NCBI GenBank assembly: GCA_902773195.1
Contig: CACYDL010000157.1
Span: 1-33,581 of the forward strand
Reading direction: 5' to 3'
Length of the DNA stretch: 33,581 bases
DNA from: an uncultured Lachnospiraceae bacterium
GTDB lineage: Bacteria > Bacillota_A > Clostridia > Lachnospirales > Lachnospiraceae
Below, piece after piece: positions 7,205 through 15,518 of this stretch (position 1 is its first letter; each line of letters starts with the position of its first letter). The position numbers and the translations under genes are program-made. Under the pieces are notes generated by a model that was not told the DNA's origin, searched no databases, and saw only the letters and a list, made by a program, of their open reading frames with translations.

Positions 7205-7978
7205 TCAAGACTGTCCGCTTCTGTAGTTGGCGAGGAACTTCCGCGTGCGTTCCTCCCTGGGGTGGTCGATCACGGTCTTCGCGTCCCCCTGCTCCACGAT
7301 GACGCCGCCGTCCATGAAAATGGCGGTATCCGCGACGTCGCGGGCGAAGGACATCTCATGGGTCACGATAATCATCGTCGTCCGGTGCTCCGCGAGATCC
7401 CGGATGACCTTCAGGACCTCTCCCGTGAGCTCGGGATCCAGCGCGGACGTCGGCTCGTCGAAGCAGAGAATATCGGGATGCAGGGCCAGCGCCCGCGCGA
7501 TGGCGACTCGCTGCTGCTGCCCTCCCGAAAGCTGGTGGGGATAGTTGTTCGCGCGGTTCATGAGTCCCATCTGATCGAGAAGCGCCTCCGCGTTTCTGCG
7601 GATCGCCGTTTCATCATACTCCCCTTTCTCCTTCGCCGCAAGGGTGGGGGCCAGGGTGACGTTCTCCAGCGCCGTAAACTGGGGGAACAGGTTGAAGGAC
7701 TGGAACACCATTCCGAAATGCAGGCGCTTGCGCCGGATGTCGCTCTCGTTGTGCCTCCTCGGCAGGGAGCCGTCGAAAAGCCGCTCGCCCCGGACGTCGA
7801 TGGTCCCGGCGTCGGGCGTCTCCAGAAAGTTCAGGCACCGGAGCAGCGTCGTCTTGCCGCTGCCGGAAGAGCCGATGATGGAGATCGCCTGCCCTTCCTC
7901 CAGCGAAAAATTGATGTCTCTGAGAACTTCGATGCTGCCGAAGCTCTTGCTGATATTTCTGACCTCAAGCAGAGCCAT
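7205..7978 (-). CDS. Polar amino acid ABC transporter ATPase
   Basis: The 257-residue ATPase of the GlnQ/HisP type powers import by the permease and binding protein encoded just upstream. It has Walker A GSSGSGKTT (residues 36-44), a Q-loop (VFQSFNLFP), the signature [15 protein letters not shown], Walker B ILCFDEPTSALDPE, and the switch histidine in IIVTHEMSFA. GAGGAGGAG precedes the ATG at 7978. It is 11 nt from the permease and 14 nt from purB. The substrate is probably glutamine, cystine or another polar amino acid; the sequence alone does not settle which. Confidence 0.93.
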   Translation of the reverse strand: MALLEVRNISKSFGSIEVLRDINFSLEEGQAISIIGSSGSGKTTLLRCLNFLETPDAGTIDVRGERLFDGSLPRRHNESDIRRKRLHFGMVFQSFNLFPQFTALENVTLAPTLAAKEKGEYDETAIRRNAEALLDQMGLMNRANNYPHQLSGGQQQRVAIARALALHPDILCFDEPTSALDPELTGEVLKVIRDLAEHRTTMIIVTHEMSFARDVADTAIFMDGGVIVEQGDAKTVIDHPREERTRKFLANYRSGQS

Positions 7979-7989
7979 GTTTCTCCTCC

Positions 7990-8646
7990 TCACCTGAAAT
8001 AATCGAGACGTCTCTCGATATGATGGAACAGTATCGTGAGAAGTCCGCTGAAAATCAGATAAAACGCGCCGGTATAGAACAGGGGCCAGATGATTCCCGC
8101 GCTCTTGATGAAGGACTGGCCGTTCCAGATGATCTCGTAGACGGCGATCACCCTCGCGAGGGAGGTATCCTTGACCAGCGTGATGATCTCGTTGGAGATC
8201 GGCGGCACGATGCGCTTGATGACCTGGAGAAGAATGATCCTGCGGAAGATCTGCCCCTTCGTCATGCCCAGAACCTGTCCCGCCTCATACTGGCCCACCG
8301 GGATGGACTGAATCCCTCCCCGGTAGATCTCGGAGAAATAGCAGGCGTAGTTGATGACGAAGGCCATCAGCGCCGCGATGAAGCGGCCGGCGGTTCCCGT
8401 GCCCCAGATATTCCTGCCGAAAAGAATGCCGGGGCCGTAGTAGAATACCAGAAGCTGGAGAAGGAGGGGCGTTCCCCGGATGATCCAGATCAGAAACCGG
8501 ATCGGGACTCTGAGCACGCTGAATTTGCTCATGGAGCCGAAGCTGATGATGAGGCCCAGCGGCAGAGCGAAAAGAAGCGTCAGGGCAAACAGCCTGACGG
8601 TTGTCAGGAAGCCCTCCAGAAGGGAGAGCGTAACGGTCCAGAACAT
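7990..8646 (-). CDS. Polar amino acid ABC transporter permease
   Basis: The 218-residue inner-membrane protein has about five hydrophobic segments and belongs to the HisM/GlnP permease group (LLEGFLTTVRLFALTLLFALPLGL at the N-terminus). The ATPase-contact (EAA) loop is visible as GQYEAGQVLGMTKGQIFRRI, and RGTPLLLQLL is typical of the family. Start at 8646, with AGGAGATC a few nt upstream; the open frame continues to 8736 but without a good site. It is one permease for a presumably homodimeric channel. A strong hairpin separates it from the binding-protein gene. Confidence 0.93.
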   Translation of the reverse strand: MFWTVTLSLLEGFLTTVRLFALTLLFALPLGLIISFGSMSKFSVLRVPIRFLIWIIRGTPLLLQLLVFYYGPGILFGRNIWGTGTAGRFIAALMAFVINYACYFSEIYRGGIQSIPVGQYEAGQVLGMTKGQIFRRIILLQVIKRIVPPISNEIITLVKDTSLARVIAVYEIIWNGQSFIKSAGIIWPLFYTGAFYLIFSGLLTILFHHIERRLDYFR

Positions 8647-8705
8647 AATGATCTCCTGTCGATACGATGATTCGCGCCCGCCGGCGCAGCGTCCCCCGCA
8701 CCTAA

Positions 8706-8733
8706 ATCGCGCGGCACATGCGTACCGCGCGAT
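8706..8733 (-). promoter_or_regulatory. Intercistronic hairpin between binding protein and permease genes
   Basis: ATCGCGCGG and CCGCGCGAT form a perfect 9-bp stem, extendable to 12 bp with one wobble and a 4-nt loop. It sits in the 157-nt gap after the binding-protein stop codon. There is no T tract, so partial termination or 3'-end protection of the binding-protein message, raising its level over the membrane parts, is more likely than full termination. Confidence 0.55.
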
Positions 8734-8803
8734 CAAAGTACTGATTCCGCCCGCCTAAGGGGCGCCGGTTCCTCCGGTCCTTTTCAGACAGTCTGCTGAC
8801 GGA

Positions 8804-9640
8804 TTACTTCTGCTCGATCACGGCGTCGGCGAGTCCGTAGGTATCCGCCACCGCCTGAAGCGTGCCGTCCTGATAGAACTTCACGAGCTCCTGGTTGATG
8901 AACTCAGCGAGATTGGAGCCCTGTCTGCAGCCGATGCCGTACTCTTCCGTCGTAAGCTCGAATTTGTGTACGAGTTCGGGATAGCTTGTGCCTTCGCCCG
9001 TCATGGCGCTCGCCATGAGAAGGTCGATGATGGCGGCGTCGGACGTGCCGGCCTGGATTTCCATCAGCGTATCCGACTGGGCCGTGACCGCCGTGAAGGT
9101 GAATCCGTTCTCCTCCGCCGCGGCCTCTCCGGCGGAACCCGCCTCAACCGCGAACTGAAGATCCGAGAGGTCGGCCACTTCCGCGAAGTTCTCCGCCTTA
9201 TCGGCCGGAAGGACGACCACCTGCGCGTTGCTGCAGTAGGGATTCGTGCACTCCATGGACTTGAGGACCTCGTCGGTCAGCGTCATGCCGTTCCAGACGC
9301 AGTCGATGCTCTTGTTGTTGAGCTCAAGGATCTTGTTGTCCCAGTCGATTTCGATAAATTCGACGTCCACGCCGAGATCCGCCGCGACCAGTCTGCCGAG
9401 ATCGGCGTCAAATCCGATCCACTCGCCCCCGTCGTCCTTGTAATCCATCGGCTCAAAATCCGTGATGCCGATCACCAGCTTGCCCTTCGCGACGATGTCC
9501 GCCACGTCGCCGTCCGTCGGAACCTCGACGGCCGCGGGCTCCGCGACGGATTCCGCCGCCGACACGCTGAGAGCGGACGCCGCAAGCGACGAAACACAGG
9601 CTAAAGCGATCAGAACACTCAACATCTTTTTCTTCATCAT
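8804..9640 (-). CDS. Extracellular amino acid-binding protein of the ABC importer
   Basis: The 278-residue protein is a type II periplasmic-binding-fold solute receptor (SBP family 3). It has a signal peptide (MMKKKMLSVLIALACVSSL), then GKLVIGITDFEPMDYKD, WIGFDADLGRLVAADLG, DCVWNGMTLT and FAVEAGSAGEAAAEENG, all in the usual order for glutamine/polar amino acid receptors. Cys15 lies in ALAC, which is not a canonical lipobox because position -3 is Ala, and an Ala-X-Ala-like site follows (SVSA before AES), so the anchoring mode is uncertain. GGAGGG stands about 6 nt before the ATG. It heads the transporter operon with its own strong promoter at 9729-9701. Confidence 0.93.
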   Translation of the reverse strand: MMKKKMLSVLIALACVSSLAASALSVSAAESVAEPAAVEVPTDGDVADIVAKGKLVIGITDFEPMDYKDDGGEWIGFDADLGRLVAADLGVDVEFIEIDWDNKILELNNKSIDCVWNGMTLTDEVLKSMECTNPYCSNAQVVVLPADKAENFAEVADLSDLQFAVEAGSAGEAAAEENGFTFTAVTAQSDTLMEIQAGTSDAAIIDLLMASAMTGEGTSYPELVHKFELTTEEYGIGCRQGSNLAEFINQELVKFYQDGTLQAVADTYGLADAVIEQK

Positions 9641-9700
9641 AAAGTCCCTCCGAATATTGCATTGCGTTGCTCTGCCATGTTAAAACACTAAAGCATTAGC

Positions 9701-9729
9701 ATCATATCATACGACAGCGGCAGGGTCAA
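9701..9729 (-). promoter_or_regulatory. Strong sigma-A promoter of the amino acid transporter/pur unit
   Basis: The minus strand has TTGACC (9729-9724), a 17-nt spacer and TATGAT (9706-9701), about 60 nt before the binding-protein ATG. The -35 overlaps the TGA stop codon (9728-9726) of the upstream TPR gene. It likely drives the binding protein, permease, ATPase, and at least in part purB and purA. Confidence 0.75.
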
Positions 9730-10499
9730 GAGCCAGACTCGGCGTGGTAGCGCTCCCTGAGTCCGGCGACGGCCCTTCGCAGATCCGCCGGCTCCTCCGT
9801 CTCCTTCTCCATGGCCCGGAAGATCGCCTCGTCGATCCCGCGGAGCATTTCATCGTCCGCCCCGGCCTCTTCCGCCTCTTTGGCGAAGCTCTCCGCCGGC
9901 TTCACGAGTCTCAGGGCCGTCAGGTAGTTCCTGAGATTGCTCCGGGTCTCCTCCAGCTCCAGCGCCCGCCGGAATTCCTTCAGGGCCTCGCCGTACTCCA
10001 GCATCCTGGCGGCGGCCACGCCGCAGCCCGCGGCGCAGCGGGAACGGAAGGACCGCTCCTCTTCCCCGGTGCCGCCGTTTTCCTCCGCCCTGTGGTAGAA
10101 AGCGATGGCCTCGCCGTACATGTGGTTTTCGCACAGCGCGTCCGCCTTCATCAGAAAGCGGGCCGGCGCGGGGGCCGACTCAAGGGCGCCCAGCCGCGCG
10201 GAGAGATCCCGCATCTCGGGGGCGGTCAGATAGCCCGTCTCCTGAAAGAGGGGCAGCAGAAAATCCGCGAGGCGGCCGCTCCGCAGCGCCTGCTCCATCC
10301 TGATCGACAGGGAGGTGAGCCGGAACTCCTCCGTGAGCCATCTCGTGAGGCGGGTGCCGGCGATCTCCTCGTCGATCAGCGCCAGATTCCGCGACAGAAA
10401 GAAGCACAGCTCCTCCGTCGACCAGATATTTACGCCGGCGCAGGCGATGTAAAACGGACGGTTCGCCGTCCCCGTTCTGGAAAGCCTGTTCAGTGACAT
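9726..10499 (-). CDS. TPR-like cytosolic protein of unknown function
   Basis: The 257-residue protein has no signal peptide or membrane segment. The N-terminal part (FYIACAGVNIWSTEELCFFL) is followed by helical pairs; the stretch about 116-190 (ALCENHMYGEAIAFYHRAEE and YGEALKEFRRALELEE) reads as two tetratricopeptide-like repeats, which usually bind other proteins. GGAG lies 8 nt before the ATG. It is the third gene, on the same strand, behind the scaffold-like and Hsp70-like genes, separated by 200 nt that contain an 18-nt repeat array. Shared function with those two is inferred from position and architecture. I do not recognise a named family. Confidence 0.7.
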   Translation of the reverse strand: MSLNRLSRTGTANRPFYIACAGVNIWSTEELCFFLSRNLALIDEEIAGTRLTRWLTEEFRLTSLSIRMEQALRSGRLADFLLPLFQETGYLTAPEMRDLSARLGALESAPAPARFLMKADALCENHMYGEAIAFYHRAEENGGTGEEERSFRSRCAAGCGVAAARMLEYGEALKEFRRALELEETRSNLRNYLTALRLVKPAESFAKEAEEAGADDEMLRGIDEAIFRAMEKETEEPADLRRAVAGLRERYHAESGS

Positions 10500-10570
10500 G
10501 ATCGCATCTCCGGTATTCCGGCGGCACAGAGGCCGCGCATGATGGTTGTTTCGCGCCGTCCCGCGGCGGA

Positions 10571-10591
10571 CCCGTCCGGGCCCGGGACGGG
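10571..10591. repeat. GC-rich palindrome
   Basis: CCCGTCC (10571-10577) and GGACGGG (10585-10591) flank a GGGCCC-containing centre. It lies just downstream of the repeat array in the gap before the TPR gene (minus-strand sense). It may form an RNA hairpin, but no T tract follows. Confidence 0.4.
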
Positions 10592-10700
10592 CCTGAGAAT
10601 CCCTGCGGACTTAATAATCTGTCCGGATTTAAGAAATCCCTGCGGACTTAAAAACCTGTCCGGATTTAGGAACCCCTGCGGACTTTGAACGCCGTGCGGT
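10592..10700. repeat. Intergenic direct repeats, 18 nt period, six units
   Basis: Units at 10592-10609, 10610-10627, 10628-10646, 10647-10664, 10665-10682 and 10683-10700 share a rough consensus YTTARRAAYCCYTGCGGA. Alternate units resemble each other more closely, giving a 36-37 nt higher-order period. The array ends at the stop codon of the Hsp70-like gene and fills much of the gap to the TPR gene. There are no unique spacers, so it is not a CRISPR array. Confidence 0.8.
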
Positions 10701-11971
10701 CAGAAGCCGTCCCCGTCGTCCGGCCGCAGCGGTATCTCCAGTTCCCACGTAAGTCCGCCGGAGGGATAGAGCTCGCCGAAGCCCAGGTCCTCCGCCCTGA
10801 CGACGCAGCGTTCCGCGTCGGGGCAGAAGGCGCTGAGGCGGATTCGGGAGGCGAGACGGGGCCTGGCGGGGAGTCCCTCCAGCATCAGCCTGTGGTTCTT
10901 TCCCGCTTTCCCGTCCCGGAACACGGAGGTCAGAAGGATCTCCGCCCTGTCGTCCAGGATGACCTCGCAGGTGGCTTCATTTTCGTACCAGTTGATCCCG
11001 GCGCGTATCAGAGGATACCTCGCCGGCCTGCCTGCGTCGCTGACGTCCGTCCCCACGGAGGTCGTCACGAGATTCGGGCCGAGGTAGACGCGGTTCCTCA
11101 GGGAATGGCGCTCCAGCTTCTCAAAGACGGCCCAGCAGGCGCCCTTCGCGAAGAGGTTCTCGTCCTCGAAGACTCGCGCGCCGCCTTTGCTGAGGGCCTT
11201 CACGGAGGCGTCGGCCCATTCCGTGCTGAAGCCGTGGCCCGTCAGAAAGATGCCGGAATAGCTCCCCGCGGGCACCCACTCATCGGCCGCGTCCGCCAGC
11301 GCCGCGTCCCTGTCCTCCGGCGTCTTCGGCAGGGAGACGGAACCCTTCCGGTCCACCGTCACGGTAAAGGGCTTTGTCCCGCGTATCTCCGTCATCCCGG
11401 AGAAGACCGCCCCGGTCTCCTCAAACTGCAGAAGGCCCATATTCCGTATGCAGAGCTCCGGCTTCTGGCTGAAGCCGAAATAGTAGAAGCTTTCGTCAAA
11501 ATCCTGCACGAAGCAGGCCTCCCTGTCAAAGCCGGTCCGCAGCAGGGCCTGTCTGAGGCTGACAGCCAGGCGGGGCGTGAGGTGCTCCGTCGTGACGCAG
11601 ATGCCTTTGATGCTCCGCAGATAGTCGGGCACGCCCAGCATGCGGAGGGATTCGCTGATGAAGACGGAGAGGACGTCGGCCGGAGACAGGCTCTTCCCGT
11701 CGATCACGGTCTCCTCCTCCTCTCCGTCCTCCGGAAGGACGCGGGGCACGCGCTCGGCGCCGCTCTGTCCGGCGAAGTACTCGGCCTCGTAGCCGATGTG
11801 CCACTCGTCCCTTCCCCGCACCTTGACCAGCACGGTCGGGTACTCATAGAGATTCGTCCCCGTCTTGACGGCGAGGGGCACGGGCTCGCCGATGCCCCGG
11901 TCGAAGTAGCTCAGCCGGGAAGCGCCGCGCCCGATCTCCAGTCCGACAAGGAGATTTCTTACTTCGTTCAA
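10700..11971 (-). CDS. Diverged Hsp70/actin-fold ATPase-like protein (DUF5716-like)
   Basis: The 423-residue protein reads as a distant member of the Hsp70/actin ATPase fold. It has a phosphate-1-like start (LLVGLEIGRGASRLSYFD), YPTVLV, a subdomain-II-like stretch GICVTTEHLTPRLAVSLRQALLRTGF, an adenosine-type loop IFLTGHGFSTEWADASVKAL (TGHG at 244-247) and DENLFAKGACWAV, the place of the DEAVAxGAA of DnaK. The usual DLGTT is replaced by EIGRG and the GG of the adenosine loop by GHG, so ATP hydrolysis is uncertain. The last 120 residues are beta-rich. The start is TTG at 11971, overlapping the upstream TGA as TTGA, with GGAGG about 10 nt upstream. From memory it matches DUF5716. Confidence 0.65.
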   Translation of the reverse strand: MNEVRNLLVGLEIGRGASRLSYFDRGIGEPVPLAVKTGTNLYEYPTVLVKVRGRDEWHIGYEAEYFAGQSGAERVPRVLPEDGEEEETVIDGKSLSPADVLSVFISESLRMLGVPDYLRSIKGICVTTEHLTPRLAVSLRQALLRTGFDREACFVQDFDESFYYFGFSQKPELCIRNMGLLQFEETGAVFSGMTEIRGTKPFTVTVDRKGSVSLPKTPEDRDAALADAADEWVPAGSYSGIFLTGHGFSTEWADASVKALSKGGARVFEDENLFAKGACWAVFEKLERHSLRNRVYLGPNLVTTSVGTDVSDAGRPARYPLIRAGINWYENEATCEVILDDRAEILLTSVFRDGKAGKNHRLMLEGLPARPRLASRIRLSAFCPDAERCVVRAEDLGFGELYPSGGLTWELEIPLRPDDGDGF

Positions 11972-14900
11972 TCCTGATGATCCTCCAATCTGAAGACACT
12001 CTCAGCTACATTTCTCGCCCTGAGATAATCCCTGAGCATCTCGCGGGCTTCTCCCTCATCTCCGTCCTTCAGCGCCTTCATCATGCCGTTGATCCTCTGA
12101 TAGGCGCTCCGGCCGGTCATGTCCGCGTAGGGGGAGGTCACGGACCTCTCCGCGCCGGTCGTCTCCTCTCCCCGGTGCTCCACCGTCACGGTATAGGTGA
12201 GAACCTCTCCGTAGAAGAGGGTAAATTCCCTCGAGAAAACGCCGCCGTACATCCTTCTCATCGGCTCGCTGCGCCGCGCGCCGCTGCCGGCGTTCTCCTC
12301 TCCCTCCGCGCTCATCGAGTAATTCAGCGTCACGGTGTCCGACGGATCCGCCTTCTGCTCGATAAACACCTTGTCCATCAGGCGGTACCCGCTGATGAGG
12401 GAGGCGGGAAGCTTCTGGAAAAAGCGGAAACGGATGTTCCTCCTGTCGCATTCCTCCAGGATCCTGTCCGCCAGCACCTCCTCGTGGACCGTGAGGCTCT
12501 CCGCCTCGGAGCAGTACTTGAGGAATTCCAGCTTCATCGGGAAGCTCACGTTTTCCCCGTCATCCATCATCTCCCGTATCAGCGACGCCTCAAAAGCGCT
12601 GATCACAAGGGGCGTCCCCGTGTTGGCGGCGCAGAGGTCCTCGAGGCACGTCCGCACGAGACGGTTCCTGCCCCCGTTCGAGGCGTAGGCCCTGAGGATC
12701 TCCGGTCCCTGGGGGATCCTCGTCCCCGTGAAGCAGGCCCTGGTCAGGATTCTCTCGTCCAGCGGGAAGGTGTCGATATAGAAATCCGAGGCGGCTTTTC
12801 TCAGTCTCAGCATTTCCTCCATGCTGCCCCTGAAATGACGGGTCAGATAGGAAAGCATCCTCTCATCGTATTTTCCGGACCGGAAGACGTGCTCGCAGAA
12901 GGTTCCGAGCTCCTCGTCGTATTCCTCGTCGTACTCGTCGATCATCCGGCTCGCCAGCCTCACCATCAGGTCGGGGCTGATCCCGTCGAAGCCGTACCGG
13001 GACGCAAGGACGTAGGCCTTGCGGAATTCCCCCTCGCCAAGCAGCACGCGGATGAACGCGGCCTTGTCCGCGGCGATATAGTCCCGCGACGTCTGCTCGC
13101 TCAGGCGGCTGAAGGGCCAGGTTCCCGGATGCTCCAGCGTGTACTGAAGGATCTTCCTGCGCGCCTCGCCGCGGAATTCATCCGTGAAGCGCTCCTCCTC
13201 CGCCGCCCGGAGCCACAGATCGAAGGAACGTTCGCTGTTTTCGCCGGCGGCCGCGGCCCTGGCGCAGTCCGCCAGAAGGAGGCCCGCGCTGCCGGAGGGG
13301 TACTTCCGGCACATCTCTAGGAAGGGCTCCTTCTCCATGACGGGCTCCTCGCTGTACACGCATCCCGCGCAGAGCCTGCCCCTGGCGTTCTCAAAGAGGA
13401 TCACGGCCTCTTTCGTATATCTTCTCAGATAGGCGGTTCCCTTGATCAGGGGAACCCTCTCCTCCGCCCTGAGCCCGTCGTGGAATATGACGGCGAAGCG
13501 GAGGTCCGGCTCGTCGGTGAACACCCTGACGGTGAAGACCGCGTCAAGGAGACGGCCGGCGGTCTCGGCGTCCTTGATCCTTCCGGTGAACTTCTGGTAG
13601 AGGACGGCGTAGTCCTCGCTGATGCGGCCCTCGCGCAGCGCCTTTCCGGCGAAGGCCTCCATCCTCTCCCGGTAGGCGCCGTAGGAATCGGGGTCCTCCT
13701 GCCTGTTCCTGACGATATTCGCGTAGAGTCTCGCCCGCATGACGTCCGAGAGGGTGTCGCTCATCGCGAAATATTTCCGCAGAGGCAGAGGGAGCACGTC
13801 CTTCCGGCTCTCGGGCATCGTCTCGATGTAGTATTCGTACAGCCGGATGATCCGGATATCCCGCTCCACCGCCAGCTCGTACCAGGGGAAGCAGGCCGGA
13901 TCGCCCGCGCGCCCCTTCATGAGGAGACGCACAATCGCCTCCAGTATGCCGTCTCCTGGCCATTTCGCGTAGGCTTCCGTGAGAATCCGGCAGAGGGTGT
14001 CGGAATACTCCTTCTCATTGGCGGAGAGATAGGCGGTCCGAAGGGCCAGCTCTTCCGTCAGATGATCCCCCCTGGCGGCAAAGAGAAGCGCGTCCTTCAT
14101 CAGCGGGGTCAGCCGGGACACGAGGGAGTCGTCCCGGATCATGTGCGGCAGGATCCAGGCGTAGAGGCAGGGACTGCGCTGTCCCGCGTCGTAGGCCGTC
14201 TCCAGCGCGCGCAGGAGGCGCACCGGCGAGGCGGCGATGTCGGGATTGGTGAGAAGCATGAGCGCCAGAAGCGTGTAGTCGTAAGGACTTCTGCGGAATT
14301 CGTTTCTCGTCCTCTGGGAGAGGTCGCCTCCGTACGTCAGCTCTCCCCGGGACGCCTCCTCCAGGAACCGCCAGGCCAGCCTGCAGGTCCCCGACTCGGA
14401 CTGCATCCCCCGCGCCTTGAGGGACGTCAGAATCTCCCGGGCCTCCCCGTTTCTGCCCCCCGCCGTCAGCAGGTAAGCCTCGGTCAGGCGGAAGACCGCG
14501 GAGTCCTCCCCCGTGAGGTTGTGAAGCTGTGTCATGAGGGACAGCGCCTCGGTCGAAAAACGGGGGCCGTCCTTCAGCTTCATCAGGTAGTCGAGATAGA
14601 GCTCGTGGATCCGGATCCGGAGCCGGGCCGCCTCCAGCGCGGCCGGGCGGCTGCCCGCGGGGGCGGCTGAGGCCGAGACCCGGAATTCGATCACGTCGAA
14701 GCCGCAGCGGAGGGTGATCACCGCCCGCCGGATGCCCGTGCCGAGCCGTTCCCTGAGAATCCTGTAGGGGAATTTGTAGATCAGTCCTATGAAATCATCC
14801 GGCGTCACCGCGCGCTTCGGAAGCTCGATAAAATCGGCGCCGCACTCCGCCTCGATGCGGAAGCTGCCCCACGTGCTCCTCCTCAGGGTGATCGTCTCCT

Positions 14901-15471
14901 CGGTCGACCCGGCGACGGAGCGGAAATCCGCCCTGAGGATGTCGGCGCGGATCCGCACCTGCGTCTTGAGTCCGGCCCCCACGAGGAACTCCTCCACGGA
15001 GGCCTCCGTGACCGGCTGCCGGCGGCAGGCCGCTGCCAGCGCGCGGAGCCGCGCGTCTTCCTCCGGGATCAGGCCGGTAAACAGGGAGCTCCGGAAAAGC
15101 CGGAGCGCTCCCTCCGGGTCCTCCCGGGCAAGGGAGGTAAAGGCCGAAAGGCTGCTGACGGCCGGCACCTCCTCCGCGCTCCGGAAGTCCGTGACCCGTA
15201 CCTGGACCGGAATGCGGAATTCCCCCTCGTCCGTCGCGAGGAGCAGGGAGCCGCTGACTTCGTCCCCCTCGCCAAGGCCCGTCGTATCGACCCCGAATCT
15301 CAGGCGGAGCCTGCTGCCCGAAAACCGGTCCAGCTCCGTCACAATCCGGACGTGGTCGGTATACAGCTCGCCGCGGATCTTCTTTCCGCCCGTGCTCTCG
15401 ACGTGGAGCACGTTCTGCACGTTCTCCCCGGGCTTCGTCACCATATGAAACTGCTGCTCTCTGATGATCAT
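11968..15471 (-). CDS. Large scaffold-like protein of unknown function (DUF5717-like)
   Basis: The 1167-residue cytosolic protein has no signal peptide or membrane segment. Residues about 1-100 and 185-275 look like two beta-sandwich domains (for example VSGSLLLATDEGEFRIPVQVRV). About 285-1000 is a long helical solenoid with TPR-like pairs, and the last 150 residues are again beta-rich, ending in a helical tail. The architecture suggests a scaffold, not an enzyme. The ATG at 15471 has AGGAAG six nt upstream; the ATG at 15486 has no site. It starts 47 nt after polC and overlaps the Hsp70-like gene by 4 nt, so those two are translationally coupled. From memory it resembles DUF5717. Confidence 0.7.
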   Translation of the reverse strand: MIIREQQFHMVTKPGENVQNVLHVESTGGKKIRGELYTDHVRIVTELDRFSGSRLRLRFGVDTTGLGEGDEVSGSLLLATDEGEFRIPVQVRVTDFRSAEEVPAVSSLSAFTSLAREDPEGALRLFRSSLFTGLIPEEDARLRALAAACRRQPVTEASVEEFLVGAGLKTQVRIRADILRADFRSVAGSTEETITLRRSTWGSFRIEAECGADFIELPKRAVTPDDFIGLIYKFPYRILRERLGTGIRRAVITLRCGFDVIEFRVSASAAPAGSRPAALEAARLRIRIHELYLDYLMKLKDGPRFSTEALSLMTQLHNLTGEDSAVFRLTEAYLLTAGGRNGEAREILTSLKARGMQSESGTCRLAWRFLEEASRGELTYGGDLSQRTRNEFRRSPYDYTLLALMLLTNPDIAASPVRLLRALETAYDAGQRSPCLYAWILPHMIRDDSLVSRLTPLMKDALLFAARGDHLTEELALRTAYLSANEKEYSDTLCRILTEAYAKWPGDGILEAIVRLLMKGRAGDPACFPWYELAVERDIRIIRLYEYYIETMPESRKDVLPLPLRKYFAMSDTLSDVMRARLYANIVRNRQEDPDSYGAYRERMEAFAGKALREGRISEDYAVLYQKFTGRIKDAETAGRLLDAVFTVRVFTDEPDLRFAVIFHDGLRAEERVPLIKGTAYLRRYTKEAVILFENARGRLCAGCVYSEEPVMEKEPFLEMCRKYPSGSAGLLLADCARAAAAGENSERSFDLWLRAAEEERFTDEFRGEARRKILQYTLEHPGTWPFSRLSEQTSRDYIAADKAAFIRVLLGEGEFRKAYVLASRYGFDGISPDLMVRLASRMIDEYDEEYDEELGTFCEHVFRSGKYDERMLSYLTRHFRGSMEEMLRLRKAASDFYIDTFPLDERILTRACFTGTRIPQGPEILRAYASNGGRNRLVRTCLEDLCAANTGTPLVISAFEASLIREMMDDGENVSFPMKLEFLKYCSEAESLTVHEEVLADRILEECDRRNIRFRFFQKLPASLISGYRLMDKVFIEQKADPSDTVTLNYSMSAEGEENAGSGARRSEPMRRMYGGVFSREFTLFYGEVLTYTVTVEHRGEETTGAERSVTSPYADMTGRSAYQRINGMMKALKDGDEGEAREMLRDYLRARNVAESVFRLEDHQD

Positions 15472-15518
15472 AACGGTCTTCCTCATTCAGCGCGGAGGAT
15501 TCGTCCGGCGCTCCGCCG

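Noticed and set aside
15472..15486. ATG at 15486 as the start of the large scaffold gene
   Set aside because: No ribosome binding site precedes it, whereas AGGAAG is 6 nt before the ATG at 15471.
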